Origin: Dendrolimus kikuchii
Taxonomy: Eukaryota; Arthropoda; Insecta; Lepidoptera; Lasiocampidae
DNA length: 64,000 nucleotides
Assembly (NCBI GenBank): GCA_019925095.2
Contig: CM034389.1
Coordinates: 25,098,935-25,162,934 of the forward strand
Direction: 5' to 3'
Of the stretch, positions 41,881 to 51,959 are shown in pieces. Under the pieces are notes generated by a model. That model saw only the letters and a program-made list of their open reading frames with translations, made no database searches and was not told where the DNA came from. Each line of letters opens with the position of its first letter. Positions within the stretch are counted from its first letter, which is position 1. A program made the position numbers and the translations under genes.

Positions 41881-42750
41881 TCGCAAACAGTAGAGTTGTC
41901 TATCTCTACTATCCGTCATTATGTATGCATTGATACGAATTTTATAATAAGTATACCTTGACTCATTGACTCTTCAGATGATCACAGGCTGGTGCCTACC
42001 TCGTATCGTAGCTAGCCTTCTGGGCACTTAGCCTATACAAAAAGATGATCTGGGCTCAGTATTCTACTTATACTCTTGCGGTATTATGAGTAGAATACAA
42101 TATAACTTAAGTTTTCTCTTATTGTATTAGTTTATAAAGCCATTGAAAAAGAAGTATATCTTTATACATTTATTTTCTTTCGATTATATTCTTTCAATTT
42201 CAATTGTGTTCATAGTAAACATGACTATATATTTTTGGAAAACCTGATACACCTTATCTATCTGGTTTGGGATAAACTGATAATCTCACAATTTTGATAT
42301 TACAACCGAGTTCAAATGAGATCCACAGCTTACAAAGACAACCAGAATAAACATGCATAAATAGAAAACTTAGTTATAAATCGCTTTATTGTATTTTATA
42401 TCGATTATAAGCATATCGGTACATATTGACGCTGAAGGGGGTATCCCGTAGAGGGTGGAGGAGCGAGATGGAATGCTAAAATGATAGTCAAACTGCAGCG
42501 CAGTTTGTCGGCAGCGTTCTCGTGGATTGCATTAAATTACACCTTATAACTTCTACTTTATATACTGAAGTACATTTTTTAAAAATAAATTATAATATAA
42601 ATTGAAATTTTTGAGTAAACCATTTCTTGTATTATAATTATTATGCTTTAATTACCACCGTTATCTAAAGTACATATACGCCAAACCCCTTTAAAATCGT
42701 TTAAAACGTCTGCATTGATTCCTTGATAACAGTACCATATCTCATCGCGC
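41881..42750. other. About 870 bp without recognised gene
   Basis: AT-rich; nothing recognised. Confidence 0.45.
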
Positions 42751-42893
42751 ACACACATATATATATATACATATACACACATATATACACACACACACAT
42801 ATATATATATATACATACACATACATACATATATATATACATACAAATATACGCGTACATACACACACACACACATATATATACACATACAAA
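42751..42893. repeat. (AC)n / (AT)n microsatellite
   Basis: Compound CA/TA repeat. Open frames across it on both strands are artefacts. Confidence 0.95.
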
Positions 42894-43404
42894 ACAAGCA
42901 ATAGCATATACACGCAACGAAACACGGCACCATCATCAAGGACACAATGCTAAATAATGCTTACGTAATATACATTTTAAACTCTGTTTGGACAAATTTT
43001 CCGTTACCATATCGTTCGGTATCTCATTATATATCGTACAATCTACACGTAAGTATCTATACATCTGTCATACGGGCTAATAACAGACGGTAAACTGAGG
43101 GTCTACCAATTTTGATTGCTTGTCCGCTGAAGCAAATACTTCAGACAAAGGCATCCGACCGAAGCTACCTTTACACACAAGTAAGACGTCTCAACAAACA
43201 ACCCACAATGGGCTTCTGAGCCTGTAATTGAAACTTGATTATCGAAAGGTCCAGACACGTCGTTACCGTTCAAAGGTTATTCCATGCCCGGCCTGTATCA
43301 GAATATTAGAGGACTATTTCTGAAAATTCGATTGTATATTCTTACCATTTGTGAAATCAGATGTAATTAATAAATAAGTCAAGTTTTCTTGTATTGTGTC
43401 TTAA
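42894..43404. other. No recognised gene
   Basis: See 40841-41739 for the weak internal similarity near 43195-43290. Confidence 0.4.
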
Positions 43405-43691
43405 CTATACTAATATATAATAATAATAATAATAATCGGCAGACAAACACACACATTGTACATCCCCAAATTAAGCAAGTTACGCTTGTGTTATGGGTAA
43501 TATACAGCGAACTACGCTGCGGCCGATCCCAGACACCCAGACCATAGTAAATAACGGAGAAAAGACGTTTTCCGAAATTTACTATACCAGGAATCGAACC
43601 CGGAGCCCCTGCGTTGCAGTGAAGTAGGCCGGCAAAGGCTTAGCCCGCTCAACCACAGAGGCCGTCAAATATATAAAGCTGAAGAGTTTGT
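43405..43691 (+). mobile_element. Helitron head interrupted by a SINE
   Basis: TATACTAATATATA at 43405-43418 and AATATATAAAGCTGAAGAGT at 43668 together make the start of the 43763-44014 Helitron; they are split by a SINE. The Helitron stops after GAGTTTGTT. Confidence 0.6.
43426..43667 (-). mobile_element. tRNA-derived SINE (family S2)
   Basis: Minus-strand head GACGGCCTCTGTGGTTGAGC (A box) and GGGTTCGATTCCTGGTATAG (B box), a body with GGATCGGCCGCAGCGTAG, and an (ATT)n tail. A duplication of about AATATATA appears on both sides. A separate SINE family from S1. Confidence 0.75.
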
Positions 43692-43762
43692 TATATTTAT
43701 GATACTTGATACAAGTTGAATGTGTTATTACAATAGATATGCTGAGATTAATTTTAGTACGT

Positions 43763-44014
43763 GTATACTAATATATAAAGCTGAAGAGTTTGTTTGTTTG
43801 AACGCGCTAATCTCAGGAACTACTGATCTGATTTTAAAAAAATCTTTCAGTGTTAGATAGCCCATTTATCGAGGAAGGCTATGGGCTATATTTCATCACG
43901 CTAAGACCAATAGGAGCGGGGTATCAATGAAGAATGTTTCAAAATCGGGGGGTCCTTTTTAATTTACTTTTTTTTTAACTATTCCACGCGAACGAAGTCG
44001 CGGGCGGAAGCTAG
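43763..44014 (+). mobile_element. Non-autonomous Helitron
   Basis: TATACTAATATATAAAGCTG start, GAACGCGCTAATCTCAGGAA, and GCGGGCGGAAGCTAG end. Preceded by the 65-bp segment also found at 34588-34657. Confidence 0.8.
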
Positions 44015-44018
44015 TTAT

Positions 44019-44340
44019 ATCCGTGCAGGAACGGAGAAAGAATACAATTTCCTGCGGCCGGGCAGCCTGTCGTAAGAGGCGACTTAACAACCCACAGCCA
44101 GGTGGTAGGGCATTTGCCCAACTGGATGGCTACCATCCCTGGTCTAGAGCATGCTGCCATAACAACTTTGTGTTGTGTTCCGGCATTAGTTACCAGGTTC
44201 CAGACTCACTTAAGAGAGCAGCAACGCATTTGTAACACCTTTGGTGTTACAAATGTCCATAGGCGATGGTAACCGCTTTCCATCCAGTTTGCCGTATGCC
44301 TGTCTGCTGAACTCCTGCAATAAAAAAAAATTAAAAAAAA
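44019..44340 (+). mobile_element. SINE-like family A, copy 10
   Basis: Complete copy that starts four bases after the Helitron terminus; 70-codon family frame open. Confidence 0.85.
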
Positions 44341-44831
44341 TCGGTCGAACAGTTCAACTGCACTCTCTCCGAAATTAATCCTAACTTAATGATAAATAAA
44401 AAGGTATTTTAATACCTTTTTGTTCTTTAGAACATCGATATAATTATATAATATTATATTAAAAAAATCTCTTTATGCGCCTGTATGTCTGTGTGTATAT
44501 GCCCTAACTCCTCCCAAAACCACGCAACGGATTAGTAAGCAGTTTTCACTATCATTTAGATAATAATATCCTTAGAATAAATAAACCGTTTACGAAATCA
44601 ATCAAATTTTTCGTATTAAACAATACATATAATCTCAACTTCATCGACATCGACATAGAAATATATTTAACATAAGTAGACTTAAAATTAAACATAATGA
44701 AATATTGTAGTACCTTCAAAATGGTATCTCAATTTTTGAAATTTATAGTTGTGTAACGTACGTTCGCATTGTTCTGAGTCATTTTAGCATTTATTTATTT
44801 TTATAAATACACCGCTGGTATAGAAAGAAGA
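44341..44831. other. Mostly unassigned
   Basis: 44480-44570 (CCCTAACTCCTCCCAAAACC, ACGCAACGGATTAGTAAGC) resembles a Helitron 5' region, without a matching 3' end. Confidence 0.35.
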
Positions 44832-45232
44832 GTGAATTTGGGGAATAGTGTGAATGGAGCGTTAGGTAAACTTCTAGGCGCTGAAAACCTCAGCCAGAAG
44901 GCCCAGCTCGCCATACACAACGCGGTGCTGGTACCTAAGCTCACGTATAGAAGCGAGAGTTGGGTATGGAAGAGAGAGCATGAAAGTAGAGTAAACGCGG
45001 TCGAGATGCGAGCACTGCGCAAAATCTGCGGAGTGACGCTCGCGGACCGCGTTCGTAATACCGAAGTAAGAAAAAGAGCTGGTCTGAAAGAGAGTGTCGG
45101 GGTGAAGGTAAGGAAAGGAATGCTCCGGTGGTTCGGGCATGTGGAAAAAATGCATGATGAAAGAATGACTAAACAGATATACAATGCAAAAGTGGATGGA
45201 TGCAGAAGTCGTGGAAGGCCACGACACTTTGG
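44832..45232 (+). pseudogene. RTE-type LINE fragment, truncated at both ends
   Basis: Extends further upstream than the other RTE copies (NLGNSVNGALGKLLGAENLS, then VLVPKLTYRSESWVWKREHE) and runs to GCRSRGRPRH, where it breaks off at TTTGGCTGA. The normal 3' end and (ATGT)n tail are missing. Confidence 0.9.
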
Positions 45233-45584
45233 CTGAAAAATAAGTAGTGTTTGGCTATTAAATAAAAAGTATTACGATTTCTTAATATCTTTAGTTTAGT
45301 TCGATCGGGTATCATCCTCAGTCTCAATAGCAAGATAGTTCTATAACTAGTTTTCTTTACAGCAATGGTATTTTGATTCTGCAGCCGGAGTACACGCATC
45401 CATGCCAAATTTTGTAGATTAACGTTGTACCTCTATATACTATATTCCCAAGTTAAACAAAATACGATTGTTATTTTTATAATTAACTAGCATTTAGCAA
45501 TTAAATATTACAGATAGCTGCAAACCATATTTTTAAAAATTATATGTACTCACTGTCCCTTCATTATATATTATTATATATGAA

Positions 45585-45850
45585 GTGATACAGTTTGTTA
45601 GGTGCAATATGAATTTATTTGAAACGTGCAAGAGCATGCGTCATAGGAATAAATTATACTGCCCTCCCAACAAAACCGCGTTTCTGAATAAAAGTATATT
45701 TTGTATAGCACCAAAACTGTATAATCACCTCCCAGAAGAATTTCAATCAATACAATCAAACGCCATTTTTTGAAAACGTGTAAAAAAGGTGTTAACCGAT
45801 AAGGCATATTACAGTATCGATGAATATTTAAATGATAAAACTACAATATA
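45585..45850 (+). pseudogene. LINE ORF2 C-terminus (CR1/Jockey-type)
   Basis: Reads FCIAPKLYNHLPEEFQSIQS and, after one in-frame stop, KRVKKVLTDKAYYSIDEYLN. This is the usual closing segment of CR1/Jockey-type ORF2. Confidence 0.7.
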
Positions 45851-45965
45851 AATTGTATGAATTTTAATTGATATAATCATAATTTAATACACAATTTTAT
45901 AATTTATTAGTTGACATTTTATTAGGCAAATAATTAAATAAATAATAAGATAAATATATTATAAT

Positions 45966-46222
45966 ATGCATGATGAAAGAATGACTAAACAGATATACAA
46001 TGCAAAAATGGATGAATGCAGAAGTCGTGGAAAGCCACGACACACCTTCCATGATCAAATTGATCGTGTACTAGCAGAAGGTGATGTCAGGAGCCTTAAG
46101 AACAGACGAGCTTGCATGTCAAGAGTTATGAATGTCAAAGAGGCAAGTGAGGTGTGTAAGAATAAGCCTAAATGGCACTCTGTTGTTCGTGCCTACCCCG
46201 CAAGGGAACTGGCGTGAAGTTA
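45966..46222 (+). pseudogene. RTE-type LINE 3' fragment
   Basis: Starts at MHDERMTKQIYNAKMDECRS and continues through HTFHDQIDRVLAEGDV to the natural C-terminus PARELA and (ATGT)-type tail. TATAATA occurs at both flanks (a possible duplication). Confidence 0.9.
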
Positions 46223-46591
46223 TGTATGAATGTATGTATAATAGAATTTGAAAGCATGATACTTTATACATATGCATGCCGAAAGGCGGAATTTGGAGAG
46301 CTGTACTACGTTAAATTTAACACCTTTTGTATACCCATTTTCGCATTAAATAAATTGAATTGCGTTTGCCCGTAACTTCGTCCACGTTGGATTAAATTAA
46401 AGTTATTCTATCAATATTTAAAATCAAAGGTAACAGATGTTATGACAGAAAATTTTCTATCGATTAGTGAAAATATTGCAACGGGGTCAAATTTTTTCGA
46501 CCTGGCCACTTAACCGCTCCTCAGAAAATTCCCGGGATATAAAATACTACAGATTTTAAGTCCAAAAATTTACTATCGATATCGTATCGAT
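46223..46591. other. No recognised gene
   Basis: 46450-46590 has CTATCGAT-rich sequence weakly resembling 55770-55960; possibly an old shared repeat. Confidence 0.35.
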
Positions 46592-46603
46592 ATGAAAATA
46601 TAC

Positions 46604-46866
46604 ATACATACATAACTTCACGCCAGTTCCCTTGCGGGGTAGGCACGAGCAACAGAGCGCCATTTAGGCTTATTCTTACACACCTCGCTTGCTTCTTTGA
46701 CATTTATAACTCTTGTCATGCACACTCGTCTGTTCTTAAGGCTCCTGACATCACCTTCTGCTAGTACACGATCAATTTGATCATGGAAGGTGTGTCGTGG
46801 CCTTCCACGACTTCTGCATCCATCCACTTTTACATTGTATATCTGTTTAGTCATTATTTCATAGTC
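46604..46866 (-). mobile_element. RTE insertion with 12-bp target duplication
   Basis: 263 bp of the RTE 3' end on the minus strand, with the open C-terminal frame ending WRSVARAYPARELA. Flanked by ATGAAAATATAC at 46592-46603 and 46867-46878. Confidence 0.9.
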
Positions 46867-46880
46867 ATGAAAATATACTG

Positions 46881-46924
46881 AACACAAAGATAACGTAGGT
46901 AAAGTTCTGCGTTATCTTTGTGTT
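46881..46924. repeat. Perfect 15-bp inverted repeat
   Basis: AACACAAAGATAACG (46881-46895) and CGTTATCTTTGTGTT (46910-46924) pair perfectly across a 14-base loop, about 100 bp upstream of tRNA-His copy 2. Confidence 0.8.
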
Positions 46925-47021
46925 GTGTTGCGAAAATGTCTCTTGCGCAGCTCGCAGAGAAAGTGCTCCAGTTGCCTAAATAATACTGTGTATTTCGGTT
47001 GTACAGTCACCAACTCCGATA

Positions 47022-47093
47022 GCCGTGATCGTCTAGTGGTTAGGACCCTACGTTGTGGCCGTAGTAACCCAGGTTCGAATCCTGGTCACGGCA
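47022..47093 (+). tRNA. tRNA-His(GTG), copy 2
   Basis: Identical 72-nt sequence to copy 1. The upstream region keeps TCTTGCGCAGCTCG, AAGTGCTCCAGTT and TTTCGGTTG, and the trailer reads GTGATATATCACTGTCACGG. The terminator is probably the TTTTT near 47129. Confidence 0.97.
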
Positions 47094-47452
47094 GTGATAT
47101 ATCACTGTCACGGCGGAGCATTCATTCATTTTTAATTATGCTTTCGGAAAATATATAATTACATTATAATAATAGGTAGTTCTTCTGGACATGGTCCATA
47201 CTATGAAGAGCCTACTAACCCTATAGCTTATATGAAGTAGGGTAGAGCTTAGATCCTACTGCCAGCGCAAAAGGTTTTTATTTTATTTTTCAAACATTTG
47301 TACAAAAAGTATTACGTCTATAATACGTCTTAAGTCCAATATATATGATAGAGAAGAAAATCTGACATTTTTGCCGGTTTCAAAGCAATCATTGGCAAAG
47401 TGCGTTTTGAATCTATTTTGTCGATTCTACATTTTAAAAGGTTTGTAGCTGA
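47094..47452. other. tRNA trailer and unassigned sequence
   Basis: The first 28 bases are the conserved trailer; the remainder is AT-rich with no recognised feature. Confidence 0.45.
47129..47135 (+). terminator. Probable Pol III terminator of tRNA-His copy 2
   Basis: First run of at least four T after the gene (ATTTTTAA), about 36 bases downstream. Confidence 0.55.
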
Positions 47453-47748
47453 TTTTTTTATTTATTGCGGGAGTCCAGCAGATAGGCAGATGGCCCACTT
47501 GATGGAAAGCGGTTACCATCGCCTATGGTCCTTTGCAACACCAAAGATACTACAAATGCGCTGCTGCTCTCTCAAGGGAGACTGGAACTTGGCCGCTAAT
47601 GCCGTAACACAAGACAAGGTTGTTATGGCGGCATACTGTAGACCAGGGGTGGACGCCATCCAGTCGAGCAAATACCCTACCACCTGGCTGTGGTTTGTTT
47701 TGTCGCCTCTTACAACAGGCCGCCCGGCGCAGGAAATTGTATCTTTCT
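47453..47748 (-). mobile_element. SINE-like family A, copy 11 (head lost)
   Basis: The tail and body are present but the last ~15 bases of the head are replaced by a TTTC microsatellite (47745-47770). Confidence 0.8.
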
Positions 47749-47768
47749 TTTTTCTTTCTTTCTTTCTT

Positions 47769-48039
47769 TTATTTGCACCTTATAGACCTCTAACTGTCTT
47801 TTCGCTGACGCGTCCGCTTTGGAGTTCGACATAGACACTCAGGGGTCCATAAGGACCACTTTGGGGACTTATGTCTTAAAACAATTAAAATTACAAATAT
47901 AGATATTCTTTCTTTACTGAGCTAAAATAATCGAACAATTCAAGGTCATTATTTACCCCTGAACACGTAATAAAAAGTGATCCTGTGGTCAACTTATCAC
48001 ACTATCACCAACTTTTGGAAACAAATGTTGAATTAAAGA
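47769..48039. other. No recognised gene
   Basis: Non-coding stretch before the trailer of the third tRNA gene; 47815-47865 (CACTCAGGGGTCCATAAGGA) is unassigned. Confidence 0.45.
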
Positions 48040-48075
48040 AAAAATAACTGCTCCGCCGTGACAGTGATATATCAC

Positions 48076-48147
48076 TGCCGTGACCAGGATTCGAACCTGG
48101 GTTACTACGGCCACAACGTAGGGTCCTAACCACTAGACGATCACGGC
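48076..48147 (-). tRNA. tRNA-His(GTG), copy 3
   Basis: Minus-strand gene identical to copies 1 and 2 in all 72 positions. Upstream (to the right, to about 48260) keeps TCTTGCGCAATCTGTGAA, AAGTGCTCTAGTTTATCGAT and TTTCGG blocks; the trailer (to the left) reads GTGATATATCACTGTCACGG then GGAGCAG, with a T-run near 48040-48046. Confidence 0.97.
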
Positions 48148-48474
48148 TGTCGGAGCTGTGAAAGAACCGCCGAAATGCGTAATCTCATCGATAAACTAGA
48201 GCACTTACAATTATTCACAGATTGCGCAAGAGTTACAAAGCGAGTAATAACTTTTTTTCCTTATTTCAGTGCCGCTTCATCAAACACAGGAATTTTGACG
48301 TCATTTCCTAAAGTACAGGTGCGCAGCGGCTGCTATTCCTAATCATTTCATTGATCTCACTATCCACAATATTATATTTTATTATAGATATTTTTATAAT
48401 ATGTTTACCAGACTGACCCCTTGACTCCATCCAGCGATATTTTTAGACTCTTTTGCAATTTTTAGATTTTTTCT
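48148..48474. promoter_or_regulatory. Upstream region of tRNA-His copy 3 and unassigned sequence
   Basis: 48148-48260 is homologous to the regions upstream of the other two tRNA-His genes and may carry external promoter elements. 48261-48474 has no recognised feature. Confidence 0.5.
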
Positions 48475-48790
48475 ATCCGTGCAGGAACGGCAAAAGAATA
48501 CAATTTACTACGACCGAGGGGCCTGTTGTAAGAGGCGACAAATCAACCCACAGGCAGATGGTAGCGAATTTGCCCGTCTGGATGGCTACCACCCCTGGTC
48601 GAGAGTATGCCGCCATAACAAACGACCTTAAGTAGTTTTCCGGCATTAGTGCCCAGGTTCCAGTCTACCTTTAGAGAGCATCTGTGCATTTGTAGCACCT
48701 TTGGTGTTGCGAATGTCCATAGGCGATGGTTACCGCTTTCCACCAGTGGGCCGTCTGCCTGACTGCTGAAATCAAGCAATTAAAAAAAAA
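48475..48790 (+). mobile_element. SINE-like family A, copy 12
   Basis: Complete, more diverged plus-strand copy (ACTACGACCGAGGGGCC in place of the usual GGCCGGGCGGCC block). Confidence 0.8.
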
Positions 48791-49247
48791 CTGTACCCGA
48801 TACGGTCGACCGCACATCTGGCATTCGTCTATTTGTCTTGGCCGGATAGCAACACATCTCTGCATTCCTATTACGTTATGTTCACGCTGCTCATTTCCCT
48901 CGCTGCTTTCCGGCTTGACTCCACTTTAATAAAAGTAAGATGATGATTACCATAAGAGCGCAATTTCGTGTGCTAATGTATGTAGGTATGGGGACTCGAA
49001 TAAACTTACCTTGGAACATACAACCCGGAAGGGCCGTAAAGTGTCACACGTTGTGATACAGCCGTGTGACCTCCTTTCGACCTATACAAAGTAATCTTCA
49101 TACATACATATGTCCATACTAAGAATGTAATAAATATGTAGAGGAGTCGAGTTTGTTTGTACAATGGATTTAAAAACGAGAAACAAGTTAGGGAATTTAA
49201 ATTGGATCAGTAAATTCAGTTACAACTTTTGAAATTTCTATTTTATT
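48791..49247. other. No recognised gene
   Basis: Short frames without domains. Confidence 0.4.
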
Positions 49248-49310
49248 AAGTTTTCGTGACTAGTACATATAATTAAAACTATGTTTTAGCGGTTTTAAGC
49301 GCGGCATTTT
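49248..49310. repeat. Penelope-type arm fragment
   Basis: TAAGTTTTCGTGACTAGTAC, AAAACTATGTTTTAGCGG and TTTTAAGCGCGGCATTTTAT match the outer part of the left arm. Confidence 0.55.
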
Positions 49311-49335
49311 ATTCATATGCTACCCTCTCTCCTAA

Positions 49336-49702
49336 GGCCCTTTTCTCACACACCATATACAAACAGTTTCCGTAGTAACGGAACCGTGATGGATGAGTAA
49401 TGTAGGATTTAATATAAGCTTTCACACGATACCGCGCCCGTGCTGTGATCATGATGTAGCCGTGCAAATCGACGCGGAAACGGTTCCGCCACGGTTACTG
49501 CGGAGTGCCGCATGGGCGCTGGTATTTTGCTTTATACGTTTCGTTCACACATACGCGGATAGAGATGGCACGCGCCATTTCGTTGTAAACAATTACGAAG
49601 AAATGATGAAAACAGACAGTGGTTACCGTGTACGTGTGAAAGATCTACATCGGAATTCATGGTCGTCGTTAATGCGAAGACCGTATGTGTGTGAAAAGGG
49701 CC
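49336..49702. mobile_element. Candidate MITE with GGCCCTTTTCACACA ends
   Basis: Left end GGCCCTTTTCTCACACACCA and right end (reverse complement GGCCCTTTTCACACACATAC) form imperfect inverted repeats of about 22 bp around a CpG-rich 367-bp segment. A 172-codon frame (49393-49911) crosses the right end and is not a credible gene. Confidence 0.5.
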
Positions 49703-49854
49703 AAAAGAGAACGCGCCGGTGCCAGAGGGCGGCTTTTGACCTTCAGCCGCCTTTAGCTTTGCAACTGTCGCTAGCCGTCACAATATGTACACGTCATTTC
49801 AATTACATCACAATCGTCATAAAAAAATACGTACACAATGCAATTAAATCATAT

Positions 49855-50058
49855 TTAAATGAAAAATTCCTCTATTGGGTAGGGCATCAGCTCGATAAAA
49901 TAACTTTTTAATTTTTTCTTGATAAAACCAAGACTTCCGGATTCTTTTATTTTAAGTGGTAGTCTATTGTAGATTAAAAGGCTCATTACATACACCGTCT
50001 TGCTCATCTTAGTGAGCGAGCATGATATGGTCCAAAGCTTCCCCTGCCCCAAGTACAC
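49855..50058 (-). pseudogene. LINE ORF2 C-terminus (CR1/Jockey-type)
   Basis: The minus strand reads VYVMSLLIYNRLPLKIKESG, then FIKKKLKSYFIELMPYPIEE, the typical closing segment of such ORFs. Confidence 0.7.
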
Positions 50059-50296
50059 CGTGCGCTACCACGCTCAGCGTAAGTATCCATGTTCACTCTC
50101 ACGTAACCGCAACCTTCTAAATGATGATTGCTGGCAACGTCAGAATTGCAGCCGCAATTACCCTGGGAGATGGTTCTCACCCGCTAATAGTGCCATCGAA
50201 AGGAGGACGCGTCGTGTTCCACACGCTCATGTCTTCTCCAGTAAGGAAAAACATTTAGCTGCCCATGCTGGACAGAGACCATGGAGAGAGAGATTC

Positions 50297-50606
50297 ATCC
50301 GTGAAGGAACTAATTTCCTGCCGAAAAAGAAAACAGTTACCTGCGGCTGGGTAGCCTGTCGCAAAAGGCGACAAAACAACCTACAGCCAGGTGGTAGTGA
50401 ATTTGCCCGTCTGGAAGGCTACCGCCCCTGGTCTAGAGTATTCTGACATAACAACCTTCAATTGGGTTCCAGCATTAGTGGCCAAGTTCCAGTCCCTCTT
50501 TAGAGAGCGTCGGCATCTCTGGTGCTACAAATGTCCATAGGTGATGGTAACCGCTTCCTATCAGGTGGGCCGTCTGCCTGTCTGCTGAACGCTGACAATA
50601 AAAAAG
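50297..50606 (+). mobile_element. SINE-like family A, copy 13 (diverged)
   Basis: Old copy with a partly rearranged head (CCGTGAAGGAAC) and otherwise collinear landmarks. Confidence 0.75.
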
Positions 50607-50740
50607 AGGAGCGACGCCGGAGTCACGTTTTCTCCCGGCAGTGGATGTGGCCCTAGGGGCCCCAGCTTACCAACACGCGGAGTTTGTAGAGCTTCCGCTA
50701 CCCCGTAGTCCTAGTTAAGACGAAGGAAATATAGTATTTT

Positions 50741-51061
50741 ATCCGTGCAGGAACGGAGAAAGAATACAATTTCCTGCAGCCGGGCGGCCTCTCGTAAGAG
50801 GCGACTAAATAACCCACAGTCAGGTGGTAGGGAATATGCCCGACTGGATGGCTACCACCCCTAGTCTAGAGCATGCCGCCATAACAACTATGAGTTGTGT
50901 TCCGGCATTAGTGACCAGGTTCCAGACTCCCTTAAGAGAGCAGCAGCGCATTTGTAGCACTTTTGGTGTTGCAAATGTCCATCGGCGATGTTAACCGCTT
51001 TCTATGCAGTGGGCCGTCTGCCTGTCTGCTGAACTTCTGCAATAAAATCTTTAAAAAAAAA
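50741..51061 (+). mobile_element. SINE-like family A, copy 14
   Basis: Complete plus-strand copy. The flanks (GTGGCCCTAGGGGCCCCAGC on the left, ACCGAGGGGTTTTAGTGAG on the right) may be one older LINE 3' UTR that it split; this is a guess. Confidence 0.8.
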
Positions 51062-51411
51062 TGAACACCGAGGGGTTTTAGTGAGTATCCCTAACCCAGA
51101 TGGTAATAGCATTTGTTACTTGCGGTACTAATGCGACCTTAACCTGGTGAATCACACACTCCTCACCGCGCTGGATAGACCTCAAAGTGTTTCCCCCTCG
51201 TTAAAAAAAGACAAACTTAAGTGTGGGAGAGGCGGAGAGTTATTAAATTTTATTTTTTCGAAAATGGCACAGGTGTTTGTCACTTCACAAACTATAAAGA
51301 GTTCCGTAGAGGTTGTTGTTGTCCCATTGTTTTCGCATATACGCTAAAAAACCTTAAAAATACTTTCAATTGAAAATACACCACATCACAAAAACTACTC
51401 AATGGATTGTA
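51062..51411. other. No recognised gene
   Basis: Possibly an old LINE 3' UTR (see copy 14 of family A). Confidence 0.35.
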
Positions 51412-51683
51412 ATAGTAACAGCCCATACGCTCCCCCACTGCTGGTCTCGGGCATCTCCATTTTCGAGGAGAAATGAACAGAACACCCACCAGTTGTCCAA
51501 GGTGTATTGACAGGTGTCACACAACGGTTATCTCGATGTGCAAGTTTTCTTACGATATTTTTTATATCAATACGTCTTAGTCAGAGATACTGCCTAAATG
51601 GTCAGTGATTCCCAAACAGAATTTGAACCCACGTTGTTCGGATAAGTCCCAGATGCGTCAGTCACTAAGCTAAACTAAGCTGT
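51412..51683 (-). repeat. SINE (family S1), diverged copy
   Basis: Collinear with 34658-34972: AGCCCATACGC / CCCACTGCTGG at the 3' end, GGTTATCTCGATGTGCAAGT in the body, and a decayed tRNA-like head (GAACCCACG, GATGCGTCAGTCACTAAGC). Confidence 0.65.
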
Positions 51684-51725
51684 TAAAAGTATACTTGAGC
51701 TCTAGCATCTTGATTTTATTTATAA

Positions 51726-51951
51726 CTAGCTGCGCCCCGTGGTCTCGCCCTCGTGGTGCTGGAAAATCGTTATATTTTGGATAATTCACACTATATCTTT
51801 ATAAATTATAGCTTATGTTATTCTGATGTGTAAGCTATATTATTGTAAAGTTTCATCAAAATCCATTCAGCAGTTTTTGCGTGAAAGAGTAACAAACATA
51901 CATCCATACATTCTTACAAACTTTCGCGTTTATAATATTTATAGGATAGGA
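51726..51951 (-). mobile_element. Non-autonomous Helitron
   Basis: Minus strand; terminus CTAG at 51726-51729 preceded on the element strand by GGGGCGCAG. Same subfamily as 21433-21664 (AAAATCCATTCAGCAGTTTT, TAAGCTATATTATTGTAAAG). Confidence 0.75.
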
Positions 51952-51959
51952 TTATAGGA

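Noticed and set aside
42648..42953. Cys/Tyr/Val- and Thr/His/Ile-repeat frames
   Set aside because: Products of the CA/TA microsatellite, not genes.
49393..49911. 172-codon frame
   Set aside because: It runs across the end of an inverted-repeat element and into unrelated sequence, with no recognisable domain.
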